From contig JAJPHL010000068.1 of the NCBI GenBank assembly GCA_021325275.1, forward strand, positions 186,001-250,000: a DNA stretch of 64,000 nucleotides, written 5' to 3'. This document shows positions 20,517 through 29,190 of this stretch, piece by piece. The notes under the pieces are model-generated. The model was given only the letters and a program-made list of their open reading frames with translations, did not search any database and had not been told where the DNA came from. A program made the translations under genes and the position numbers. The first letter of the stretch is position 1. Every line of letters starts with the position of its first letter. The DNA is from Terriglobia bacterium. GTDB taxonomy: Bacteria > Acidobacteriota > Terriglobia > JAJPHL01.

Positions 20517-20915
20517 ATGGCAAAGGCAGCAAGCGTAATGAAGAGCAACTCGATCGCATTGAAGAGCAATTCGAAGGTGAAGAATCAATCGAAGGAACTG
20601 CTCGAGCAGCGCGCCCGGCTACTGGCGGAAGGCCGCAGCACCTCCACAACCGCAGTCGTCGCGCGTCGCGACGAACCGAACGACTACGGCGATATGTCCG
20701 AACAGTCTCACGAAGAGTGGCTGTTTTTGAATCGCAACCGGGCCACTAACGACCAGTTGAAGCAAATCAACGAGGCGTTGCAGCGCATCAACGAAGGAAC
20801 CTACGGCGTCTGCGCGGAGTGCGAGAAGCCGATCTCACCGAAACGCCTGCAAGCGGTGCCGTGGGCCAAGTATTGCGTAGCGTGCCAGGAACAGCGCGGC
20901 AACTGGACTAACTAA
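20517..20915 (+). CDS. DksA/TraR-family C4 zinc-finger regulator
   Basis: A 132-residue protein with a lysine/serine-rich N-terminus, a helical central region (LKQINEALQRINEGTYG) and a C-terminal C4 zinc finger C99-x2-C102-x17-C120-x2-C123 (CAECEKPI ... CVACQ). DksA/TraR proteins bind RNA polymerase through the secondary channel. The ATG at 20517 is chosen because AGGAAGAG sits 7-8 bases upstream; an in-frame ATG at 20436 lacks one. A strong promoter lies about 300 bases upstream and a hairpin terminator follows. Confidence 0.87.
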   Translation: MAKAASVMKSNSIALKSNSKVKNQSKELLEQRARLLAEGRSTSTTAVVARRDEPNDYGDMSEQSHEEWLFLNRNRATNDQLKQINEALQRINEGTYGVCAECEKPISPKRLQAVPWAKYCVACQEQRGNWTN

Positions 20916-20942
20916 TAGCCGTAATCGGCTTTTGATTTGGCG

Positions 20943-20975
20943 AGCGGGCAGGAAATCCTGCCCGCTTTCGTTTTC
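20943..20975 (+). terminator. Rho-independent terminator after the DksA/TraR gene
   Basis: AGCGGGCAGG (20943-20952), loop AAAT, CCTGCCCGCT (20957-20966) form a perfect 10-bp GC-rich stem followed by TTCGTTTTC. It ends 25 bases before the next start codon. Confidence 0.85.
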
Positions 20976-20990
20976 TGCTATCCTCCCTCA

Positions 20991-22199
20991 ATGTCCGCAC
21001 CGCTTGAAGGTATCCGCGTTCTCGATTTTTCCCGCGTTCTCGCCGGACCCTACTGCACCATGATGATGGGCGACATGGGCGCCGAAATCATCAAGGTGGA
21101 AGATCCCGGCCAAGACGGCCGTAGCGGCGGAGACGATACGCGCTATTGGGGACCACCCTTTATTGGAACTGAGAGCACCTATTTTTTAGCCGTCAATCGG
21201 GGCAAGAAAAGCATCACCTTAAACTTGAAGTCTTCCGACGGACTGAAGATTGCAAAGAATTTGGCGTCGCGCGCCGATGTGCTCGTGGAGAACTTTCGAC
21301 CCGGCGCGATGGAGCGTCTGGGACTCGGCTATCCGGCGATGGCCGCGCTCAATCCCAAACTCGTGTATTGCTCGATTTCAGGCTTCGGACAAACGGGTCC
21401 CGAGCGTGAACGTCCCGGTTACGACGCGGTGGTCCAAGGCGAATCCGGAATCATGAGCGTTACTGGATTTCCGGACGGCCCGCCGACCAAGGTCGGCGTG
21501 TCGATGGCGGATCTTGTCGCGGGATTGCTTGCATTTCAGGGAATCTTACTGGCTTTGCGCGTGGCCGAGCGCACGGGGCGCGGGCAATGGGTGGATATCG
21601 CCTTGCTCGACGGCCAAGTGTCGCTGCTGACATTTCAAGCAGGCGCGTTCTTCGCCACGGGCAAGAGTCCCACGCGGAAGGGCAACCTGCATCCAATGAT
21701 CACGCCGTACGAAACATACAAGACCGCCGACGGCTATGTGATCATCGCGGTAGGGAACGACGGCATGTGGCGCAAGTTTTGTCCCATGGTGGGACTGCCG
21801 CTCTCAGGACCGGAAGCCGAAAAGTTTTCGACCAGCGCCAAGCGCGTGGAGCGTCGCGAAGAGCTCGCCGCGATTCTGATTCCGCAGATCGCGCGCCGCA
21901 CCACCGCCGAGTGGCTGGCCGACCTGCGCGCCGCGGAAATCCCGTGCGGCGAAGTGCGCAGCATCGGTGACGTGCTCGCCGATCCTCAGGTATTGTTCCG
22001 CGGCATGGTCCAGGAAGTGGATCATCCGACGCTGGGGCCGATCAAGACCACCGGGATTCCCGTAAAACTTTCCGAAACGCCTGGGCGAATCACCACGGCG
22101 CCGCCGTTGCTGGGTGCGAATACCGACGAAGTGCTGTCGCGAACACTTGGAATGTCAGCGGAGGAAATCGCCGAACTGCGCCGTAGTGGGGCGCTGTAG
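20991..22199 (+). CDS. CaiB/BaiF family CoA-transferase
   Basis: A 402-residue class III CoA-transferase that moves CoA between acyl-CoA and a carboxylate. The N-terminal LEGIRVLDFSRVLAGPYC is the family signature; the catalytic aspartate is expected in GVSMADLVAG near residue 170; GYVIIAVGNDGMWRKFC and the C-terminal TDEVLSR are typical. The start at 20991 begins at the family consensus; the region upstream is the terminator of the previous gene. The acyl substrate (e.g. formyl, succinyl, carnitine-type) is not determinable. Confidence 0.92.
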   Translation: MSAPLEGIRVLDFSRVLAGPYCTMMMGDMGAEIIKVEDPGQDGRSGGDDTRYWGPPFIGTESTYFLAVNRGKKSITLNLKSSDGLKIAKNLASRADVLVENFRPGAMERLGLGYPAMAALNPKLVYCSISGFGQTGPERERPGYDAVVQGESGIMSVTGFPDGPPTKVGVSMADLVAGLLAFQGILLALRVAERTGRGQWVDIALLDGQVSLLTFQAGAFFATGKSPTRKGNLHPMITPYETYKTADGYVIIAVGNDGMWRKFCPMVGLPLSGPEAEKFSTSAKRVERREELAAILIPQIARRTTAEWLADLRAAEIPCGEVRSIGDVLADPQVLFRGMVQEVDHPTLGPIKTTGIPVKLSETPGRITTAPPLLGANTDEVLSRTLGMSAEEIAELRRSGAL

Positions 22200-22242
22200 G
22201 TGTCCGGTATCGAGCCCCGGGCGTGTTCGTTCTTAAACATGC

Positions 22243-22248
22243 GATAAT
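22243..22248 (+). promoter_or_regulatory. Candidate -10 (GATAAT) five bases before a GTG start
   Basis: GATAAT ends five bases upstream of GTG at 22254. There is no Shine-Dalgarno between them, again a leaderless-type arrangement. Confidence 0.4.
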
Positions 22249-22253
22249 TCCTC

Positions 22254-23021
22254 GTGCTCCTCATTCAAGTCGACAATTTGATCATTCCGCCGGCGATCAC
22301 CGCCGTCGACTATATGGCGCAACTGGAGTCCGAAGGACTGAGCGAAGAAGACGCCGCGGTTCTCAAGCAAGTCCGTGAAGAGGGTGGCATTCCGGAGGAG
22401 GGCGAGGCCGAATCCGCGCCCGAATCTCAAGGTGGCGCGCCGCCGCAGCTTCAGCACTTATTCAAGAAACACTTTCGGCAGGGACGTTTTTTGATCGCCA
22501 CTAGTTCCGAGGGCGCGGCCGCGCGTGTGATTCGCGATCTCGGTTTCGCGGCGTTCCTCAACGCGCCGGCGGCGTTTGTTTGCCGCATCGACGTGCGCGA
22601 CGTCGACCAGATGGTGGTGATGCAAACCTCCGCGCTGACCGATTGGTTCGCGGAAGTCGACACGCCGGTGGGAAAGATTTACGGATTGCACTATCCTTCC
22701 AGCTGGATCAACATGCCGGCCCCGGTGGAAGACCAGAGCGAGCACGGCGTCAGCGCGATTCTGAAAAAAGTGATGCTGCACAGCGCGCCGTTGGTGATCG
22801 CGGAGCGCCACTTTCCGGAGATTCATCCAGAGATTCGTTGGATCACGCCGAAGACCGAGTTGCGAATTCAGTTCAGCGACGGCACGGCGGTGTCGAATCA
22901 AGAGGTGGTAGAACTGGCCAACTCCGTCACCGACCGGCTGCTGGCGATCCGGCGCATTTCCGGCGGCGATCTTTTTTTAGCGGAGACGTGTCGTCCTTTG
23001 TTCCCCGATTTCTTCATCTAA
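22254..23021 (+). CDS. Conserved-looking hypothetical protein (255 aa)
   Basis: I do not recognise a family. The protein is soluble, with an acidic N-terminal stretch (EEDAAVLKQVREEGGIPEEGE, residues about 35-55, low complexity), then an alternating alpha/beta domain from about 70 (GRFLIATSSEGAAARVIRDL, VCRIDVRDVDQMVVMQ) to the C-terminus. No catalytic or metal motif is obvious. Start is GTG at 22254 with a GATAAT just upstream. Codon use resembles its neighbours, and no other frame competes, so it is a real gene. Confidence 0.7.
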   Translation: MLLIQVDNLIIPPAITAVDYMAQLESEGLSEEDAAVLKQVREEGGIPEEGEAESAPESQGGAPPQLQHLFKKHFRQGRFLIATSSEGAAARVIRDLGFAAFLNAPAAFVCRIDVRDVDQMVVMQTSALTDWFAEVDTPVGKIYGLHYPSSWINMPAPVEDQSEHGVSAILKKVMLHSAPLVIAERHFPEIHPEIRWITPKTELRIQFSDGTAVSNQEVVELANSVTDRLLAIRRISGGDLFLAETCRPLFPDFFI

Positions 23022-23135
23022 ATTTTAAGAACGGCACGCGGCAAATAAACCTTGCCTCACGCGCGATTCTCGCGATATCTTCGTTCGATCCGGGAGCAAT
23101 GCACGGTCAAATTCAGGCCGCTCCCTCTTTCCAAT

Positions 23136-26100
23136 ATGTCGATTCCTCAACATTCGAAGTCTCTCTTTGTGGCATTTGTCTCGCTGGTTTTCGCGAATCT
23201 TCCGGCCGCCGCCGCGCCCAATCGCATTTTGACCACCGTGGATCCCGCTCAAACCAAGGTCATCGCCGGAAACGTGCATCGCTTGGCGCAATCCCGCTTC
23301 GACCGCGGCGCAGTGGATCCGGCGATGTCGATGAATCGCGTGCTGATCCTGTACAAGCCATCGGCGGCGCAGCAAACAGACCTCGACCAGTTGTTGCAGG
23401 ACTTGCAGAATCCGTCGTCGCCGCAATTTCATCGATGGCTGACGCCCGAGCAATTCGGCGATCGCTTCGGTCTCAGCCCCAGCGATCACTCCAAGGTCGT
23501 CGCGTGGCTGGCGTCGCAGGGATTGAAGATCGAGCAATCGGGACGCTCCCGGAATTGGGTGGCGTTCAGCGGAACGGCGGAGCGAGTGTCGAAGGCTTTG
23601 CGCACGACATTTCGGCGTTTGGATGTGAACGGAGAAAGCCACTTCGCCAACATGACGGATCCCGAAGTGCCGGCTGCATTGGCCGATGTCGTGGGCGGAT
23701 TCATGGGCCTCGACGATTTTAAGCCCCGGCCCCTGTTTATTCAGGCGCCGCAATTCAATAGCGGCTCGAACCACTTTCTTTCGCCCGAAGACTTTGCCAC
23801 CATCTACGACATCACTCCACTCTATACGGCCGGGATCAACGGGACGGGCCAAAGTATCGTGGTGGTCGGACAATCGGATATTTCCACGACCGACATCCGC
23901 AATTTCCGTTCGCAATTCAAGCTTTCAACTACCAATCTTCCGCACCCGTTCCTGTTCGGCCCCGATCCCGGCGGCTTGGGCAGCGGCAGCAACGTAGAGG
24001 CGAACTTGGATCTGGAGTGGTCGGGCGCGGTTGCGCCCAATGCCACCATCAATTTTGTGTACAGCACCAGCGCGTTCCAATCGTTGATCTTCGCGATCGA
24101 CTTGAACATTTCGCCGATCATTACCGTTAGCTATGGGAGTTGCGAGATCGACTTCTCTCCGGGCTATCGTCCGTTGTTACAGCAGGGAAATGCGCAGGGC
24201 ATCACGATCATGGTGGCGTCGGGAGATTCCGGCGCCGCCGGCTGCGATGCGCAAGGCTCGCAACCGCTGGCAACTCTCGGCGAATGGGCCACGTTCCCAT
24301 CAGCGATGCCGGAGGTCACCAGCGTCGGCGGGACGATGTTCCTCGACACGCCGGCGAGCACGTATTGGGCGACCACGAACGATGCCGCCTCCGGCTCGGC
24401 GCTCTCCTACATCCCCGAGGCGGCGTGGAACGAATCGAGCACCGCGAATGGATTGGGAGCGTCGGGCGGCGGAGTCAGCCAGTTCTTCGAACGGCCGACG
24501 TGGCAAACCGGACCCGGCGTGCCCAACGATAACTTCCGTCATGTTCCCGATATCGCGTTCAGCGCGGCGGTTCACGACTCGTATCTCATTATTACCGGCG
24601 GCAACTTGGGTGGCGTCGGGGGAACGTCGGCCTCGTCGCCGTCATTTGCGGGAATCGTTGCGCTGCTAGAACAATCCTTGGCTCCCCCAGGACAAACGAC
24701 GCAAATGGCCCTGGGGAACATCAATCCACAACTCTACCGATTGGCGCAGGCCGCGCCTTCGGTGTTTCACGACATTACTACGGGCAGCAATGTGGTTCCG
24801 TGTTCGGAATTGAGTCCATCGTGCACCTCCGGAAGCTACGGCTATCAAGCCGGTGCCGGATACGACATGGCGACCGGCTTAGGATCGCTCGACGTGAACG
24901 CCTTCGTGACCCAATGGAGCACCGCGACCAACGCGGTCACTGTAAAACTCACTTCCAGCGCGGTGACCGGCACGATCAATTCCACCGTGACGCTCACCGC
25001 GACCGTCGCGGCGGCCACGGGATCGGCGACCCCCACGGGAACGGTGTCGTTCGTCGCGGGAACGAACGCACTCGGCACGGCGACGCTATCGTCCGGTACC
25101 GCGACGTTCACTTTGCCTTTGGGATCGCTGGCCACTTCCGGACTCGTCACGTACACTTTGGCGGCGAATTACTCCGGCGACGCTTCGTTTAGCGCGGGTG
25201 GCGCGACCACCACCATCAAGGTGACCGCTCCGCAGGGCGGTGCTGCGGTTGTTCTTACCGGACCGACGATTGTTTGGCCGGGCTTCCCAGACGCGCAAGG
25301 ACCCACGTGGATCGCCAACTTGACGTTAGCGGAATTTGGCGGCGTGCCGGCGTTGGTGACGGGTTTTACCATGGACGGTTCGCCACTGACGCTAGCGCAG
25401 TATTTCCCGTCGAACGCGCTTCCTGCCAATGGTTCGCTCGCCGTTGCGGTGACGCTTCGCGGCGTTTCGGCGCCGGTGACGCACACCTTCGGTGTCAGTG
25501 GCACTGATGCGGCGGGAAATACTTGGTCTCGACAGTTGTCGATTCCGTTCTATCCGCAGCAGGTCGGGACCAATTTCACTCTGGCGGCCACGCCGTTGGT
25601 GATTGCTCAGAATCCCTCGGCGCCCGCGTCGTGCCAATGGTCGACGCAAGTGAACTTGGACGATCAGGGCGGTACGTTGAACGTGATTTCGTCGTTCACC
25701 GAAGGCGGCGGTATTGCTCCAGGCATCTCGCTGAGTCCGGCGTCGATTCTCGGCACCAAGCGTGTGGGCGCGTGGGCCGGCCTGCAAGGAACGGTCTGCT
25801 TCTCCAATGTCACGCCCGGAGGAGTCAGCAATGTCGAGACGTTCTACTCCAACGGAGACGGCGAGCAAGTCACAGTTTCGTTCACCGGACCGCTCGCCAA
25901 TCCCACGACGATCACGGCGACGCCCGCAACGTTAAGCTTGTCCACAGCTGGCACCGCGCAATCCGTTACCGGGACGCTCAACGTCGATCCGGGCGCCGGA
26001 CAGTCATGGTCCGCAGTGGTGTATCCGACGAATCGAACTACTTCGTGGCTTACGTTGTCGCAAACGTCGGGAACGGGTTCGGCGCAAGTCACGCTGACCG

Positions 26101-26891
26101 CGAATCGCGGACAGTTTGAGAGCGGGGCTTATCGTGCGACCATCGTGATTCAATCGCCGAATGCGATGCCGCGGAACGTGAATGTGCCGGTGATGTTCGT
26201 GATCGGTGGCGGCGCCTCGGCGCCGAACGTAGCGGCAGTCGTGAACGCTGCTAGTTCGCAGCCGGGCGTGAGTCCCGGCGGTTTGGTTACAGTGTACGGC
26301 ACGAATCTCGCGGGCGGCGTGACCGCCTCGACCGGCTCGCCGCTGCCGTACACGCTGGGCGGCGTGACCGCGACGGTGAATGGTGTGGCCGCGCCGTTGC
26401 TTTACGTGTCGCCGACGCAAATCAACTTGCAAGTTCCCTACGCGGCGGGCGCGGGCGCGGGAACAGTCGGAGTCACGTACAACGGACAGGGTGGCGGCGC
26501 GCAAGTGCAGGTGCTCCCGGCCAACCCCGGCATTTTCGTGGATGGCAGCAACAATCTGGCGGGGAATCCGAATTCTTCCGTCGCTCCGGGCGGCTTCGCG
26601 ACGATGTTTGTCACCGGTATCGGCGAAATCTCCGTGTCTCTCTCCACAGCCTTTGCGCCTTCAGCGAGCACTCCCTTGGCCAGCTTGCCGAGACCGCTGC
26701 TTCCGGTGACGGTGACGGTAGGAGGAGTGGAAGCCTTCATCTCGTTCATCGGAATCACACCCGGGTTGATCGGCACGGCGCAGATCAACATCGAGATTCC
26801 GCCCGGCGTTCCCACAGGCGTGCAGCCCGTGATCGTCACAGTGAATGGAGTCGCGAGCGCAGCAGGGAATCTGACGATCACTTCCCAGTAG
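23136..26891 (+). CDS. Secreted S53 family serine-carboxyl peptidase with Ig-like repeats and TIGR03437 C-terminal domain
   Basis: A 1251-residue secreted protein. Signal peptide about 1-27 (start at MSIPQHSKSLFVAF; preceding in-frame codons lack signal character), pro-kumamolisin activation domain about 30-190, S53 catalytic domain about 195-590 with E288, D292 (EANLD) and S498 (GTSASSP), and the calcium-site region YDMATGLGSLDVN. Then an Ig-like Big_3_5-type repeat (about 600-690, SSGTATFTLPLG), two further beta-rich segments including a BACON-like part (about 920-1020, TTSWLTLSQTSGTG), and about 1030-1250 the TIGR03437 domain (VVNAASSQPGVSPGGLVTVY). It should be an acid-active extracellular endopeptidase that matures by removing its propeptide. 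Confidence 0.92.
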   Translation: MSIPQHSKSLFVAFVSLVFANLPAAAAPNRILTTVDPAQTKVIAGNVHRLAQSRFDRGAVDPAMSMNRVLILYKPSAAQQTDLDQLLQDLQNPSSPQFHRWLTPEQFGDRFGLSPSDHSKVVAWLASQGLKIEQSGRSRNWVAFSGTAERVSKALRTTFRRLDVNGESHFANMTDPEVPAALADVVGGFMGLDDFKPRPLFIQAPQFNSGSNHFLSPEDFATIYDITPLYTAGINGTGQSIVVVGQSDISTTDIRNFRSQFKLSTTNLPHPFLFGPDPGGLGSGSNVEANLDLEWSGAVAPNATINFVYSTSAFQSLIFAIDLNISPIITVSYGSCEIDFSPGYRPLLQQGNAQGITIMVASGDSGAAGCDAQGSQPLATLGEWATFPSAMPEVTSVGGTMFLDTPASTYWATTNDAASGSALSYIPEAAWNESSTANGLGASGGGVSQFFERPTWQTGPGVPNDNFRHVPDIAFSAAVHDSYLIITGGNLGGVGGTSASSPSFAGIVALLEQSLAPPGQTTQMALGNINPQLYRLAQAAPSVFHDITTGSNVVPCSELSPSCTSGSYGYQAGAGYDMATGLGSLDVNAFVTQWSTATNAVTVKLTSSAVTGTINSTVTLTATVAAATGSATPTGTVSFVAGTNALGTATLSSGTATFTLPLGSLATSGLVTYTLAANYSGDASFSAGGATTTIKVTAPQGGAAVVLTGPTIVWPGFPDAQGPTWIANLTLAEFGGVPALVTGFTMDGSPLTLAQYFPSNALPANGSLAVAVTLRGVSAPVTHTFGVSGTDAAGNTWSRQLSIPFYPQQVGTNFTLAATPLVIAQNPSAPASCQWSTQVNLDDQGGTLNVISSFTEGGGIAPGISLSPASILGTKRVGAWAGLQGTVCFSNVTPGGVSNVETFYSNGDGEQVTVSFTGPLANPTTITATPATLSLSTAGTAQSVTGTLNVDPGAGQSWSAVVYPTNRTTSWLTLSQTSGTGSAQVTLTANRGQFESGAYRATIVIQSPNAMPRNVNVPVMFVIGGGASAPNVAAVVNAASSQPGVSPGGLVTVYGTNLAGGVTASTGSPLPYTLGGVTATVNGVAAPLLYVSPTQINLQVPYAAGAGAGTVGVTYNGQGGGAQVQVLPANPGIFVDGSNNLAGNPNSSVAPGGFATMFVTGIGEISVSLSTAFAPSASTPLASLPRPLLPVTVTVGGVEAFISFIGITPGLIGTAQINIEIPPGVPTGVQPVIVTVNGVASAAGNLTITSQ

Positions 26892-26924
26892 CGTTTGAAA
26901 TGGTGGGAGAGATTCTTGAAAAGG

Positions 26925-27001
26925 TGGCGGGGACGACGGGACTCGAACCCGCGGCCTCTGCCGTGACAGGGCAGCGTTCTAACCAACTGAACTACGTCCC
27001 C
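26925..27001 (-). tRNA. tRNA-Asp (anticodon GTC)
   Basis: Minus-strand cloverleaf: acceptor GGGGACG/CGTCCCC, D stem GTTC/GAAC, anticodon stem CTGCC/GGCAG around CTGTCAC (anticodon GTC), T arm GCGGG/CCCGT with TTCGAGT, discriminator G and encoded CCA (26925-26927). It lies 94 bases upstream in plus coordinates of tRNA-Val on the same strand; the pair may be co-transcribed. Confidence 0.97.
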
Positions 27002-27095
27002 ACGCCGTTGAAAATCAGAGACTTTCTGGTTGGGACGCCGCCGGCGGTGTTCCTGGCGGCTCATGACCTACCGCAAGCGTCATGTGTCACGAAAA

Positions 27096-27172
27096 TGGTG
27101 GGCGATCACAGGCTCGAACTGTGGACCTCCTGCTTGTAAGGCAGGCGCTCTAACCGGCTGAGCTAATCGCCC
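27096..27172 (-). tRNA. tRNA-Val (anticodon TAC)
   Basis: Minus-strand cloverleaf: acceptor GGGCGAT/ATCGCCC, D stem GCTC/GAGC, anticodon stem CCTGC/GCAGG around CTTACAA (anticodon TAC), T arm ACAGT... TTCGAGC, discriminator A, encoded CCA (27096-27098). Confidence 0.97.
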
Positions 27173-27441
27173 GGGCGAATAGCAACCTTCGCACCGGTCT
27201 AGACATACTATCATCGGTTTCGAAGTTTGCCAAGCGACCCACGCAGCTACATCTACGGTAGCAAATGGATTGAAGTTGCACCACTCGCGACCGCCAGCGG
27301 TCCTGACAACGGCAATCGCTGTCAGTCGGCCCGCAAAAACTGACCTCACTAGCCACGCGCGCAGGCCCACGACGAAAGTTTCGAAAAAAAAGCTTGCATT
27401 CATTTCGCATATAGGAGTACAAATGAATTACCCACCAAGCG

Positions 27442-27490
27442 GGGGGGCAGGCTATCTCGCCTAGCTAGACTTGACCGCAGCCTGCTCCCC
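27442..27490. repeat. Imperfect inverted repeat, 12-bp arms
   Basis: GGGGGGCAGGCT (27442-27453) pairs with AGCCTGCTCCCC (27479-27490) with one G-T wobble across a 25-base loop containing the palindrome CTAGCTAG. No T-run follows on the plus strand. It may be a regulatory or transcript-stabilising hairpin. Confidence 0.4.
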
Positions 27491-27555
27491 GCCCTATAAA
27501 AACTTTCCTGGGAACGTGGTGTGTCTGGTGTGCAGCGCAAAATGAGTTTTGCGAG

Positions 27556-27561
27556 TATACT
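27556..27561 (+). promoter_or_regulatory. Candidate -10 (TATACT) for the 65-aa gene
   Basis: TATACT ends eight bases before the ATG at 27570; the following bases (GAATTGAC) hold no ribosome-binding site. Same layout as at 14655. Confidence 0.45.
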
Positions 27562-27569
27562 GAATTGAC

Positions 27570-27767
27570 ATGATAAGCGGCGATTTGATTCGCATTCGAA
27601 ACATGGTTGATGATTGCGTGCGCCTTGCGCGATCGATTCATCGAGAAGCCGAGCGGCTGACTCCCGAGGAGCGCGCCCAATTGTCCACTCACTTGGCGGC
27701 CAACGCCAGCCATTTGAACTATTTAGTGGACCTGGTCGGGCAGGGCGACTCGCCATCAAAAACCTAG
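27570..27767 (+). CDS. Small helical hypothetical protein (65 aa)
   Basis: A 65-residue, mostly helical, soluble protein (RSIHREAERLTPEERAQLSTHL) with no recognised domain. It has a TATACT just upstream and precedes the prepilin gene by 64 bases on the same strand. The amphipathic pattern and clean promoter-like context favour a real gene; function unknown. Confidence 0.55.
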   Translation: MISGDLIRIRNMVDDCVRLARSIHREAERLTPEERAQLSTHLAANASHLNYLVDLVGQGDSPSKT

Positions 27768-27831
27768 CGGTCTGGAAAGCTGGCTTACCCACTAGACACG
27801 AAAGGCCTATTGGGATAGAGTCAGTACTCGA

Positions 27832-28350
27832 ATGCCCCTTTGGTTCCATCGCCGCCGAGGCGATCATCGTGGGTTCAGTCTCGTTGAACTCATGATGGTT
27901 GTCGCGATCATCCTGGTGATCGTTACCTTCGCGATTCCCACCTTGCTGCGATCGCGCTACACGGCCAACGAAACCAGCGCCGTTTCCACTTTGCGCGTCC
28001 TCTATGGCGCGGAAACGCAATTCGCATCCAACTACAACAGTTTTTCCGGCGATCTCAACACGCTGGGACCGCCGCCCGCCAACACCCTCCCGAGCGCCAC
28101 CAGCGCGGATCTAGTGGATCAGGTCTTGAGTGGACGAATCAGCGGACAACTCGCACAATTTCAAAAGGCCGGGTACAGATTCACGTACACGCCGGCGGGA
28201 ACCTACCCAGGCGTGCAGCAATACACCTTCACCGCCGACCCGTTGGTGCGCGGCAACACGGGGCAGCGATCGTTTTTCATGGATCAAACTGGAATTGTGC
28301 GATCCAACGGAACTACCACCGCGACGGTGAACGACAATCCCATCGGCTAG
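27832..28350 (+). CDS. Type IV pilin/pseudopilin-like protein
   Basis: A 172-residue protein with a basic leader and prepilin cleavage motif: G14|FSLVELMMVVAIILVIV, with glutamate at mature position 5 and a hydrophobic helix, cut by a PilD-type peptidase. The remaining 130 residues form a polar globular part (ADPLVRGNTGQRSFFMDQTG resembles the C-terminal region of GspG/PilA-like subunits; two Cys for a disulfide are absent). It could be a type IV pilus or type II secretion subunit; no assembly genes are nearby, so it is an orphan in this window. Confidence 0.88.
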   Translation: MPLWFHRRRGDHRGFSLVELMMVVAIILVIVTFAIPTLLRSRYTANETSAVSTLRVLYGAETQFASNYNSFSGDLNTLGPPPANTLPSATSADLVDQVLSGRISGQLAQFQKAGYRFTYTPAGTYPGVQQYTFTADPLVRGNTGQRSFFMDQTGIVRSNGTTTATVNDNPIG

Positions 28351-28357
28351 CGCGCAT

Positions 28358-29164
28358 TTACTTCGGCACCAGCCATCCGTGAATCTTCAGCCAGTCGGCG
28401 AGCCGCGCGGTCCACGTGCTTAACACTGGATCGTTCGGAGCCATGCCCACGCCGTGCGGTCCCCGCTCGTAAATGTGGATCTCGGCGGGAACTCCGGCGC
28501 GTCGCAGCGCCGCGTAGTAGCTCAAGCTGTTTTCCGCGGGCACTCCGGTGTCGGCGTTGGTGGTAAACAGAAACGTCGGCGGCGTGTTGGCGGTGACGTG
28601 CTTTTCCATCGACATCTCTTCGATCAGCTTAGGATCGGGATCCTTGCCGAGCAGCATTTCCTGCGATCCTTTGTGCGTGTACGGCTGACCAAACGCGATC
28701 ACCGGATAGCAAAGGATCGCGAAGTCCGGCCGGGAATCAGGCGTGTAGTGCGTAGACGCCGTCGCCGCGAGATGTCCGCCCGCGGAAAATCCCATGATGC
28801 CAATGCGATTCGGCGCGATTCCATATTTGTCCGCTTGCCTGCGTACCAAACGGATTGCTTGCTGCACGTCTTCCATTTGCGCCGGATGATGAAATGTGGG
28901 ACCCAGGCGATACTTCAAAACGAACGCCGCTACTCCCAACGTGTTTAGCCATTTCGCCACGTCGCTGCCTTCCTTTTCCATCGAGAGGTGTGCGTAGGCG
29001 CCGCCGGGGCAAATGATGATGCCCGTTCCCACGGCGTTGGCCGACGGTAAATACGGCGTGATCGTGGAAGGGTTGGGATCTTTGTCGTCCGGGCGCAACA
29101 ATTGTGGCGTTTGTGTTACGGCGAGCGTTGCAAACAGGGACGCTGCGGCAATCAGCATTCTCAT
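28358..29164 (-). CDS. Secreted alpha/beta hydrolase, BD-FAE/acetyl-esterase type
   Basis: A 268-residue protein with an N-terminal signal peptide (MRMLIAAASLFATLAV), chosen as the start over a 9-residue longer form that lacks one. The alpha/beta-hydrolase core shows IICPGGAYAHLS (oxyanion loop), nucleophile elbow GFSAGGHLAA and C-terminal GPHGVG with the catalytic histidine. The pattern is that of BD-FAE-like esterases and carbohydrate deacetylases. It is probably a periplasmic or secreted carbohydrate esterase; the exact substrate is unknown. Divergent from asnB with 26 bases between starts. Confidence 0.88.
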   Translation of the reverse strand: MRMLIAAASLFATLAVTQTPQLLRPDDKDPNPSTITPYLPSANAVGTGIIICPGGAYAHLSMEKEGSDVAKWLNTLGVAAFVLKYRLGPTFHHPAQMEDVQQAIRLVRRQADKYGIAPNRIGIMGFSAGGHLAATASTHYTPDSRPDFAILCYPVIAFGQPYTHKGSQEMLLGKDPDPKLIEEMSMEKHVTANTPPTFLFTTNADTGVPAENSLSYYAALRRAGVPAEIHIYERGPHGVGMAPNDPVLSTWTARLADWLKIHGWLVPK

Positions 29165-29190
29165 TTCGCAATGATAAACTGAAACGCACA

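Larger units (their letters stand above)
27173..27569. other. 397-base gene-free interval
   Basis: No coding gene is supported. It contains the presumed upstream region of the two minus-strand tRNAs, an A-run near 27384-27391, a G7 run at 27441-27447, an imperfect 12-bp inverted repeat (27442-27453 with 27479-27490) enclosing CTAGCTAG, and a TATACT hexamer near the right edge. I see no integrase remnant or direct-repeat copy of a tRNA 3' end. Confidence 0.5.

Noticed and set aside
27173-27569. Integration site of a mobile element beside tRNAs
   Set aside because: No direct repeat of a tRNA 3' end, integrase or atypical cargo was found.
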